A DNA stretch of 15,760 nt from Chrysochromulina tobinii (taxonomy: Eukaryota > Haptophyta > Prymnesiales > Chrysochromulinaceae), in assembly GCA_001275005.1 (NCBI GenBank), contig JWZX01000913.1, positions 1 through 15,760 on the forward strand. Reading direction: 5' to 3'. A program made the position numbers and the translations under genes. Below the pieces are notes generated by a model. It had not been told where the DNA came from. It saw only the letters and a list, made by a program, of their open reading frames with translations, and did not search any database. Positions 8,263-15,251 of the stretch are shown here, one piece after another. The first letter of the stretch is position 1. Every line of letters begins with the position of its first letter.

Positions 8263-8526
8263 GATTTTGTATATCGGTGTATCCTGATGTATCACAAGAT
8301 GTATCGTGATGAAGAGTCCAAGATACACGTATCCTGATGTATCTTGATATGTATCCAGTGTGACACCAAGGAAGCGCGCAAGATACATGTATCTTGTTGT
8401 ATCTGATGTCGTGATGTGTATCCCAAAATGTATACATGTAATGGACTCCTTTGGGATACGTGTAAAACACATGCAAAATGTCAAGATACATGCATTCTCT
8501 TGGAATTAACAGAGCATGTAAAGATA
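8263..8526 (+). repeat. Dispersed palindrome-rich repeat, copy B (inside the element)
   Basis: Colinear with copy A at 4832-5133 in the same orientation. Compared with A it lacks the extra GTGACACC segment and has an added ACAAGATGTATCG segment near the start. The unique landmarks AAGGAAGCGCGCAAG, GGACTCCTTT and ACAGAGCATGTAAAG show common descent rather than convergent low complexity. Confidence 0.85.
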
Positions 8527-8808
8527 CATTTGAGATACATCTGGAAACACTCAACGTGTATCCTTCAGGATACATGCAGGCCACCATAGGCGCCCAGATA
8601 ATGACCCCTATCTCCACTGAGCGTCCAGCCATTTGCCCCTTGGGTTAAGAGAGAGCTGTGGTGGTGTCTGTTCAGCTACGACTCGGAGCATTTCCCTGAC
8701 ATAATCTCGCATCGTCAACATCTTCTTCACTAGATACCCAAACAGATACCCGGGACCTAAGAAAGCTCGGTGCCCCCAGAAGAGAAGCCGAGTGTATCAG
8801 CGGCGCCC

Positions 8809-9057
8809 TCAGAAAGCATAAACATTCCTGTCAGTCCAGTTCCCAGGCATGTTAAACAAATTCCCACTGGATACCAACCACTCTCGCTCGCGACGTAACC
8901 TTTGCGAGTGACCAACAATTCCTCGTGGTTCTTTACGCATTGCACGCAGTGCGAGAGTTTGTATAGAAGGTACATTAGACGCCATTTTCAGGAAGGGGTT
9001 GGAAATTGCGGTTACCGCGTCGTGTTGGGCGCTTACCGGTGTGTATAACCTCGCCAT
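8809..9057 (-). CDS. Small hypothetical ORF inside the element
   Basis: An 82-residue ORF starting MARLYTPVSAQHDAVTAI and ending PGNWTDRNVYAF. No family is recognised. It overlaps the end of the ORF at 9033-9458 by 25 bp in another frame. The overlap could be a frameshift, a splice junction (a GTAAGC donor-like site lies at the overlap) or chance. It lies in the lower-GC core of the element. Confidence 0.25.
   Translation of the reverse strand: MARLYTPVSAQHDAVTAISNPFLKMASNVPSIQTLALRAMRKEPRGIVGHSQRLRREREWLVSSGNLFNMPGNWTDRNVYAF
9007..9033 (+). repeat. 27-bp direct repeat, copy 1
   Basis: Matches 9490-9516 with two differences in 27 bases (core GTCGTGTTGGGCGCT identical). The copies are 483 bp apart and bracket the 141-residue ORF exactly. 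Confidence 0.8.
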
Positions 9058-9458
9058 TGCATGTATTGTTGGTCGCGCGCAGCTAAATCCACAATGTCAT
9101 TGAAACCCCGTCGGTCTCTGGTGTGCCACCCTTCTTGACCCGGGGTCACTCTCCAAAGCCCATCTTCACGATACTCAAAGGGTGACCCGGTGGGCCCAAA
9201 CTGACTATAATGATTTGGATACCTTATGTAATAATCAGGCGCAATAGTGTGAATGTAAACGAGGTTGATACGCGGGATTCTAGCTCGCGCAATGATCTTG
9301 CGAAAAATCTCGTTTAATCTCTTTAAAAGCTGTTGGGTCCGAGTCACAATTGGTCGTATGACCCACTCCCAGGCTCCACTCACACGTCTTAGTTCCGTGT
9401 TGTCCCCTGCGTTAAACCAGTTAATGAATAGGGGGCGATTCGCGCGCGTCGCGGGCAT
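9033..9458 (-). CDS. Hypothetical 141-residue ORF, possible element cargo or remnant
   Basis: ATG at 9458-9456. The composition is protein-like, with Trp, Tyr, Asn and Ile spread evenly (WFNAGDN, GAWEWVIRPIV, YYIRYPNHYSQFG, EYREDGLWRV), unlike the Arg/Ser/Pro-rich shadow ORFs of this window. A central Arg/Lys-rich helix lies at about residues 40-65. I recognise no domain, and it is too short for a transposase. Its last codons run into ACACACCG followed by GTAAGC, a plausible splice donor, so it may be one exon of a longer gene. Host-cell function is unknown; cargo or viral origin is speculation. Confidence 0.4.
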   Translation of the reverse strand: MPATRANRPLFINWFNAGDNTELRRVSGAWEWVIRPIVTRTQQLLKRLNEIFRKIIARARIPRINLVYIHTIAPDYYIRYPNHYSQFGPTGSPFEYREDGLWRVTPGQEGWHTRDRRGFNDIVDLAARDQQYMQWRGYTHR

Positions 9459-9489
9459 AAGCTGTCACAATACTTTTAGAATATGCTCA

Positions 9490-9516
9490 TGCGGTTGCCA
9501 CGTCGTGTTGGGCGCT
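9490..9516 (+). repeat. 27-bp direct repeat, copy 2
   Basis: Partner of 9007-9033. On the minus strand this copy is preceded by CCCTCT and reads CTAG-CGCCCAACACG, an acceptor-like junction, while copy 1 reads GTAAG-CGCCCAACACG, a donor-like junction. Confidence 0.8.
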
Positions 9517-9739
9517 AGAGGGGGTCGAGCCACCATTGATCTCACGATCCATCGTGCATAGGCGGTCGGATTGGACGCGGTGGATCAAATGGACCCATTG
9601 CACCAAAGCCTTCGTCAACATAAATCATAATTCAAGCGCATCCATTCAGGACGTCGTCGGCCAGGTGGGGGGTTTCGAAACGCCCTTCTAAACATCTCCC
9701 TAGCCACTCTCCTTAATGATTATGAGGTATGTCGAAATC

Positions 9740-9853
9740 AAGATACAATCAAGATACATGTACTTGTACATGCAGGATACATCAAGATACATCCAGATAC
9801 GTATCCGATAGGAAACTCCCCCCCCCCAAAGGATAGGAAACCCCCCGTCACCC
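9740..9853 (-). repeat. Right terminal inverted repeat
   Basis: On the minus strand it mirrors the left end: GGGTGACGGGGGGTTTC, a ten-G tract, CCTATCGGATACGTATC, then TGTATCTTGATGTATCCTG. The two ends differ by small indels and substitutions, so the copy is not very recent. Confidence 0.75.
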
Positions 9854-9863
9854 ACACACAGGG

Positions 9864-10365
9864 TACGAACGCGGCACGGCTCCAGTGACGGTAGTCTCAG
9901 TCCTCCTCACACTCTGTACTCTCTCAGCAGCCGTTCGGTTGAGGGCGGGCCGCGCCGGGTGGGCAACCAAGAATGGGCGGCTGCTGCGCTCCCACCTTCG
10001 GACCAGACGCGCGGCACCCGCGATACATGTAACCGCGACGGTCTACGCGGCTCGACGCGTACAGCGGTCCCAGTACCACAACACATACAAGATTATAAAT
10101 CGCGCATTAAATCGCACATGGCATGGCCCAACACCTCTCAGACACACACCTCCGCGGACCGAGATCGAAACAGGGGCGGGATGCCTAGCAGGGGCGGGTA
10201 TCTCGATGGCTGATGCTGTGTCCATTCCCACACAGTCCGGTCGCACCGCATGATCGCTTCGAAGAACCCGTGCTCAGATGCCACCCGCCCTCGCGCAGCT
10301 CCAGTTGCACAGCACCACTCGCCTCACCCCTGCGAACTCACTATCTCGATCTCACCCCTGCGAGC
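9864..10365. other. Spacer between the element and the U-box gene
   Basis: About 500 bp that include the 3' flank of the reverse-strand U-box gene. One GATACATGTA fragment lies at 10022-10031. ORFs here are short and unconvincing. A 20-bp direct repeat begins at 10323 and recurs across the U-box stop codon. Confidence 0.5.
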
Positions 10366-10370
10366 TCACT
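10323..10370 (-). repeat. 20-bp direct repeat spanning the U-box gene stop codon
   Basis: CTCACCCCTGCGAACTCACT (10323-10342) recurs with one change at 10351-10370, 28 bp away. The second copy includes the TGA stop at 10366-10368. Effect unknown. Confidence 0.8.
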
Positions 10371-13300
10371 GCTCGGCTGTGCGCCCCCAGTAGAAGAGCC
10401 GTGAGCGCATCTCCTGGAAGAAGGATCCCGAGGCCGAGGCCTCATTGTACACGAGCGTCGATGCCTCGGGCTCGTCGAGTTGGGCGATGGGCTCATCAGA
10501 GGCACGGCGATGGCTGGCATTTCGCATATCTGGCGCATCGGAGGCATGGCGGCTCGGAGCAATCAGTTCACTCGCCTCCGACCGCCTCGATGCCTGACGA
10601 CTCGGCCGCAAGGAAGCTGACGCCTGCCGGCTCGGCAAGAGCGGCAGCGCACCGTTCGTGGCGGTCGCGGAGCGGGAGACGGGCAGGCCATTCGAAGAAC
10701 GGCTTCCCCCTTCCCCCTCGGTGCCTGGGGGCGTCCATTGGAGCCACGGCCAGTGGCCGTCCAGTGGCCGAGTAGCGGAGACCCCACGGCGGACAAGAAT
10801 TGCCGACGGCTGCCGACTCACCGACGGCATTGCCGACGGCTGCCGACTCACCGACGGCATTGCCGACGGCTGCCGGCTCACCGACGGCATTTCCGACGGC
10901 TGCCGACTCACCGACGGCATTTCCGACGGCTGCCGACTCACCGGTGGCGAGCTCATCGATGGGACGGGCTGCGAGCTGGACTGCGAGTTGGAACGTGTCG
11001 GACGAGGCGGCAGCGCCGCGTTGGAATCCATCGCCTTGTGCGCCTGGATGATCGCCTTGAGGGCGCGGTTGGGCAGCAGCATCTCCGATGCCAGCGACTG
11101 TCGCGACACAGGCGAGCGAGGTACCCGCCCCTGCGAGCGTTCGTGCCGAAAGTAGCTGAGGATCCCCTCGCGCTCGTACGTGACGCCGTCCATAGCGATG
11201 ACGGGATCCTCGATCGTACAGAGGGTGAGCGGGCACAGCAGCGCCTCCGCCATGTACTGCTGCGGGTTCGTGATCACGATCGCGTCATCCGCCAGGCGAC
11301 GCTCCTCGGAGAGGTCGGCGGCCTCGGGTCCCTCTGCGGCGAGGACGGCAGCGAGGATGATGTCGATGAGACCATCCGAACGCGGGTCGGCGTCGAGCAA
11401 AAGGTGTGTCGCCCGCCGCTCGCCACGCCGCATCTTTCGCACCGCCTCCGTGATTTCCCAACCGCCCTCTTCCTCCATCTTGAGAAAGCCCGCCTCGATC
11501 TTCGCCCACCCATCCTCGTCATCGGCCCCCTCGGTGATGAGCCGTACGAGGGTCTTGATGCCGAGCTGCACATGCAGTCCCTTGGCGTGGCCTTCGAGGT
11601 GCACCTGCGGTGGGTAGTACCGCTTGGCGGACTCGCACGCGCACACGTAGCGCCAGATGTGCTCGATGAGCGTCTGCGTATTGCCGTCTCCAGGGGCCGT
11701 CGCCACCAAGTTCCAGATCGCGCGCTCGCCCTGCCGCATCGCGTTGACCGCATCCTTGATTTTCCAGCCCGATCCGACCAGTGCGTCGATGGCGAGCACG
11801 ACGTCTGACACGTGGGAACCCGCGGCGCGGTCGCCGACGAGGATGTACGCCGTGAGCAAGGCGAGCATCGACTTCTTCTCCCCCTCCTCCTTGATGAGCG
11901 CCTTGGCCTGCCCTTTGATGGGTAGCTTGGGGACCGGTAAATGTGCTGGGTCAAAGTAGCCAATCTGGCTCGGCTTGAGACCCACTAAGTCACGCCCGAC
12001 ACCCTCCAAACCCTCCACACCGCCCAGCGCGGCGCGGAGGGCACCCTCCACACCGCCCAGCGCGGCGCGGAGGGCATCGTGGTCGAGGGCGCCGTCGGCG
12101 CTGAGGGCGTCGAGGTCGACCCCCATCGCGGCGCGGAGATCGCTGAGAGGGTCGCTTCCAGCGAGGTGCCTCGCCATCGCCTCTGCCATCGACTCCACGT
12201 CGGGCCGTTGGTAAGCCGCTTCGCCAGTCGCGATCGCCGCTGTGGGCACCGCATCTGGAGGCTCTTCCCCGTCCAGGAGGCTCGTCAGGAGGTCCATGCC
12301 GTGCACCGACGCCACCAACCCGTCGAGAGTGGCCACACGCGCCCGGAGCACGTGGGCCTCACGTCGGGTCTGCTCGCGTGCAAGCACGAGAGGCGCGCCC
12401 GCCTCCATCGTGGCCACCGCGATGGCGTTGTACCGGTCATGCCCGCCGTCAAAGCCGCGCTCATTCCAATGGTAGTCTCGGGGGTGCGACGGAGGGTCGG
12501 GCAGCGGCAGGAGGCGGATGAGAGCGCCGCCAACACTCCCGTACAAAGCCTCGGTCATCGCACCGCGGCCGCCGCCGTCCGTCACAGCATGGACCAGGAC
12601 TGTGAACGATCGGGGACCCCCGGGGGCATGTGTGACCTGTTGCGACGCCATCGCCAAAGGGCTGAGGTCGGCTTCGTCACGACTCTGTCGCTCTAGGTCG
12701 ACCCGACGAGGCGGCGCCGCCGCTGTGGCGGCGAGCAGGGTTGGAGTCTCGCGGCGCACGACCACGACGACCTGGTTGCGTGTGAGAACGTGCTCGAGAT
12801 GGCGCGCCTCCTCCTCCGTCTGGGCCCGTGCGATGAGCCCGAGGCCGTTGGCGGTGATGCCTGAGCGCGCAGGGTGGGCGTGGGAGTGGGGGCGTTCGTG
12901 AGAGAGCATCCAGGGGAGATCAGGGGAGGTCAGGGGAGATCAGTGGAGGTCAGGGGAGCTCGCCACGCACCAGCGCGCATCTCGAGCATCATTTCGCCAC
13001 TCGTGTGCCAACCACGATCTGGCCACGTCAGGGAGGCTCCGCTCGCATTCGTCCCTATGGCATTGATCACCTGCATCATCGCATGGGCAACGTCAATCGC
13101 ATAGGGTCAGATCCAGGGAGATCCAGGGAGATCCAGGGAGATCCAAGGAGATCCAAGGAGATCCAAAGAGATCTGGGTAAATTCAAGGAGATCCGGGGAG
13201 ATACATGGAGATACAATGAGATCCTAGGAGATCCAAGGAGATCCACGGGAGATCCACGGGAGGTCATCTCACGGGCTCCGCCGCAAAATGTCAAGGAAGA

Positions 13301-14900
13301 CATGGCAAAGGCATTCCGAAGAACGCCCGAGGCGCGCGTTGCGCAACGTATGGGCACCTTGGGGAGCGAGCATGCGCAGAGAGCATGGGCACGCGCGTGC
13401 ACGCACCTTTCGTTCCGTCTCGCTGCCCGGTGTCGCGACGGTGGTTCGCACGTACACGCAATACTCACGTGCCGTCGCCACTAGCGTGGGCGCTGGCGTG
13501 GGCGTGGGCGTGGGCGTGGGCGTGGGCGCGGGCGCTGGTACCGGCACGGGCGGCGGCGCCGGCGCGGTGCCAGCCGAGGGCGGTGGCGGGGCATCGGCTG
13601 CGGAGGGGGTGAGCTCATCGAGGTCGAATGCATACCACGAGTTACTTACTGAAGGGAACTCGACCTTCACTAGCCCATGGGAGAGCACACGGCGCACGAA
13701 ACCGACCGTCGAGTGGTCTACCCCATCGGGCCAATCGCAGCGAGGGCGCTGCGGCCACAACAAAGGGGGCAAGTGGCGGACGAGAGTGAGCGAGGCGCGG
13801 GCGAGGCACGAGGCAAAGGGAGTGGATGGGAGGTGTGAATGTGAACGTGAGGAGTGCAGATGGGTCGCAGCTGGCGTACTCACCTCTAGCCCGGGGCGTA
13901 CTTGTACGCAGACGCCGACTTTGATGGTGGAGTCGCCGTCCCACGCCTCGAGCTCATCGGGCGCAGCTTTCCACGTGCCCACAGAGAGCGGGAAGGCCAC
14001 AAGCACGGTCGTCACCCGAGCAGATGGCGCCGCCGCCTCGAGAGCGAGCGTGAGCGCGCCGAGCAGGTCCGACTTTTCTGCGAGACCCGCGAGCGGCACG
14101 CCGCGCGCACGCAGCTCGGCCTTGAGCTCGCGCACGCTGAGCGAGGCCGCGCGCTCGGCCGAGAGCGCCGGCCGCGCCTGCCCGGCCGTGCGCATGCCAA
14201 CGATCCGCCCGACAGCGTGCCGATGGTCTTCGAGATTCCCCCAGCCACCACGGGGCCGGTCCAGGCCCGTTCGAACTCGAACGGCCGATCCGATCCGCAG
14301 ACCGTCGTCGCCGCGTCGCAGCACAGCGTCTGGCAGAGTGTAACACAGGTTTTCTGCGGAAGGGACGACCTCCAGCTCATTGGCTCGGCAGTTCCAACTA
14401 CCTTGGCCGACGGACTCAAAGGCGACCTTGCACTCATCCTGCTGATTGCGGCTCCGCAGCACGCCGATTTGGTCGTGGGTCACGGCCCCCCAACCAAACG
14501 ATGGACTTGTCACGTCCTGACGCACCCTCACCACGACTCCAGGGATGAGTTCGGGCTGCAGGCGCTCCGGATTGTCGTCGAGGTCCCTGCAGTCTTCGTC
14601 CGTCCCAAGCATGCCGAGCGCGCGCCCGAGGTCAGCCATGCCGCCTTCCGGACCATGCGCCTCCCCATGCGCCTCCATCAGCATGCGCAAGAATGGAGCA
14701 AGCTCCTCCATCCTCGCAAAAACTTGCGAGCGAGGCCACACGGACGGGCGCGCCACTGTGGACAGAGCGCGCTCGCTTTCGTCAAGTGCGTCGACTTGTG
14801 CGTCGCGAGTCTTGTCGCCCCCCTCTCCACAACTTTGCGATTGAGGCAGGTAATGTATCTGCAGCTTGACTTGACTTGACTTGACTTGACTTGCTGGCAC
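10366..14900 (-). CDS. U-box E3 ubiquitin ligase-like protein with KEG/Mib-type SH3 repeats and SAP-like motif (three exons)
   Basis: Proposed exons are 14900-13884, 13748-13469 and 12860-10366, giving about 1263 residues from ATG 14900, or 1200 from ATG 14711 (MEELAPFLRM). Exon 1 holds KEG/Mib-herc2-like repeats: VVVRVRQDVTSPSFGWGAVT... (unspliced residues 122-178) and VRVRTGLDRPRGGWGNL (207-223), the second interrupted by a SAP-like stretch LSVRELKAELRARGVPLAGL (254-273). The third repeat is rebuilt across intron 1. Exon 2 ends in a Pro-Thr linker. Exon 3 has an unidentified region, two related GW-I-AV-MR-GER modules 102 residues apart, a U-box (CPLTLCTIEDPVIAMDGVTYER ... LLPNRALKAII, near 11029-11259), and a Ser-rich tail with SRQPS repeats. 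U-boxes recruit E2 enzymes; KEG repeats bind substrates. The role here is inferred. Both introns are GT-AG and both junctions keep the frame. If intron 2 is wrong, exon 3 would start at ATG 12909 as a separate gene. Confidence 0.8.
10801..10950 (-). repeat. Five tandem 30-bp units encoding SRQPS(E/A)MPSV
   Basis: Units begin at 10801, 10831, 10861, 10891 and 10921 and are almost identical, so the array is recent. Each encodes ten residues containing RQPS, a basophilic-kinase or 14-3-3-like motif. Looser SRQAS and SRHAS copies follow in the tail. Confidence 0.92.
11029..11259 (-). other. U-box domain coding segment
   Basis: About 77 residues from QYMAEALLCPLTL to IIQAHKAM. It has the CPxT entry (Leu replaces the usual Ile), DPVxxxDGxTYER, a helix with hydrophobic Ile and Phe positions, SPVSRQSL in place of SPxTGxxL, and LLPNRALKxII. 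The zinc ligands of RING are absent, as expected of a U-box. Confidence 0.9.
12011..12076 (-). repeat. Two tandem 33-bp units encoding LRAALGGVEGA
   Basis: 12011-12043 and 12044-12076 are identical. They give an in-frame 11-residue duplication in an Ala/Leu-rich helical segment of the U-box protein. Confidence 0.92.
12911..12960 (-). repeat. Five-unit array of 10-bp repeats near the intron 2 acceptor
   Basis: Units CAGGGGAGAT, CAGGGGAGGT, CAGGGGAGAT, CAGTGGAGGT and CAGGGGAGCT in exact 10-bp register, about 50-100 nt upstream of the acceptor. The unit resembles that of the 13111-13262 array in the same orientation. The transcript strand is pyrimidine-rich. Confidence 0.9.
13111..13262 (-). 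repeat. Fifteen-unit array of 10-11 bp repeats in intron 2
   Basis: Thirteen units of exactly 10 bp (consensus ATCCAAGGAG or ATCCAGGGAG) start at 13111 and run in register to 13240, followed by two 11-bp units (ATCCACGGGAG). On the transcribed strand the unit is pyrimidine-rich, CTCCTTGGAT. Confidence 0.92.
13487..13540 (-). repeat. Hexanucleotide GTGGGC repeat encoding a Pro-Thr linker
   Basis: GCGTGG-type hexamers repeat about six times and encode alternating Pro-Thr (PTPTPT), flanked by Pro-Ala. It forms an extended linker between the KEG repeats and the exon 3 part. Length variation between strains is likely. Confidence 0.88.
13749..13883 (-). other. Intron 1 of the U-box gene (135 nt, in frame)
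   Basis: Donor GAG|GTGAGTAC at 13883 and acceptor GTGGCCGCAG|CGC at 13749. The length is 45 codons with no stop, so the ORF reads through it. Removing it joins VRPGLE to RPRCDWPDGVDHSTVGFV and restores a KEG-type repeat. The 45 retained residues are Ser/His/Leu-rich filler. Confidence 0.85.
14866..14890. repeat. Five tandem TTGAC pentamers in the divergent promoter region
   Basis: Five exact copies plus a partial sixth, between the starts of the small forward gene and the U-box gene. If the U-box protein starts at ATG 14900 it encodes SQVKSSQVK; this odd peptide favours the later ATG 14711 and a non-coding role. TTGAC is the core of plant W-boxes, but a WRKY link is speculative. Confidence 0.75.
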
Positions 14901-14951
14901 GAGGTGGCGATCGCTTTCTTCAGAGCTCGCTTATTTTTTCCTCGCACAAAC

Positions 14952-15251
14952 ATGGAGTACGTTGACCCTTCGACCATCGAGAGAACGGAGGAGATCAGCA
15001 GGAAATTGATGATGCGTCGTCAAACTCTCCTCCAGATGAAACAGAATGGCTTTGGCGCCGGCGAACTCATGGCGGCTGGCTACAAGCTGGAGGAGCTGAG
15101 ATCTGTCGGAATCGTTCCAGCAGAAAAAGCACCGCTCCCCACGCGGCAGCCCTCTCCAAGGCCCTCTCCGCGTGGCAGCGGTGCTGGCACCGCTGCCGTG
15201 GGTCTTGGTTCAGCTGCTCTGTTTTTGCTGCTGCTACCTTTCGGTTTGTGA
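14952..15251 (+). CDS. Small putative tail-anchored protein with AGY/AGF-type helical repeats
   Basis: 99 residues from ATG 14952 (MEYVDPSTIE). The ORF is open from 14886, but this ATG starts the sensible part. Residues 10-30 are a charged helix (RTEEISRKLMMRRQTLLQMK). Residues 31-54 contain two short related units, NGFGAGELMAAGY and KLEELRSVGI, resembling the ELRxAGF repeats found in many algal and protist proteins. A Pro/Ser/Arg linker (PTRQPSPRPSPRG) leads to a C-terminal hydrophobic segment, residues 80-97, ending two residues before the stop, as in tail-anchored proteins. Function unknown. It is divergent from the U-box gene with as little as 51 bp between start codons, so shared regulation is possible. 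Confidence 0.58.
   Translation: MEYVDPSTIERTEEISRKLMMRRQTLLQMKQNGFGAGELMAAGYKLEELRSVGIVPAEKAPLPTRQPSPRPSPRGSGAGTAAVGLGSAALFLLLLPFGL

Larger units (their letters stand above)
7797..8580 (+). repeat. Palindromic GATACATGTATC-type repeat block
   Basis: Nearly 800 bp of degenerate units built from GTATC, CTTGAT and GATACATG in both orientations. Perfect palindromes include GGATACGTATCC (7799-7810), an 18-bp one at 8129-8146 and an 18-bp one at 8379-8396. ORFs across it give Tyr/Cys/Met/His-rich translations on both strands, which is a repeat artefact and not coding. Confidence 0.85.
7755..9853. mobile_element. Non-autonomous inverted-repeat element, about 2.1 kb, with 10-bp target duplication
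   Basis: The left end reads GGGTCAGGGGGGGTTTC and the reverse complement of the right end reads GGGTGACGGGGGGTTTC. Both continue with a CTTT plus nine- or ten-G tract, CCTATCGGATACGTATC and GATGTATCTTGATG. The flanks 7745-7754 and 9854-9863 are both ACACACAGGG. Terminal inverted repeats with a 9-11 bp duplication are typical of Mutator-like elements and 8 bp of hAT, so a DNA transposon is inferred. The left half (7797-8580) is degenerate palindromic repeat DNA; the core (about 8590-9735) is lower in GC than the flanking genes and holds two small reverse ORFs. No transposase is seen. The flank ACACACA is simple sequence, so the duplication could be chance. Confidence 0.68.
12861..13468 (-). 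other. Intron 2 of the U-box gene (608 nt)
   Basis: The donor is C|GTGAGTAT at 13468 after ...LVATA, leaving one base of a codon. The acceptor is GCGCTCAG|GC at 12861, which needs one base before GC-ATC-ACC. The phases match and create an Arg codon. The downstream ORF has an in-frame stop at 12940-12942, so it cannot extend upstream without splicing. The interior holds two arrays of 10-bp repeats, and the translation past the donor (EYCVYVRTTVATPGSE...) has no domain character. Confidence 0.72.

Noticed and set aside
10738-11808. Forward 356-residue ORF antisense to the U-box gene
   Set aside because: It mirrors the U-box coding frame, is Arg/His-rich with no domain, and includes the 30-bp array read backwards as a meaningless repeat.
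12861-12909. ATG at 12909 as the start of a separate U-box gene
   Set aside because: The first 17 residues (MLSHERPHSHAHPARSG) look like a translated polypyrimidine tract and acceptor, and a phase-matched donor lies upstream. Kept only as the fallback model.
13288-14879. Forward ORFs of 351 and 325 residues antisense to the KEG repeats
   Set aside because: They are GC-driven shadows rich in Arg, Ser and Ala; the KEG and SAP signatures lie on the reverse strand.
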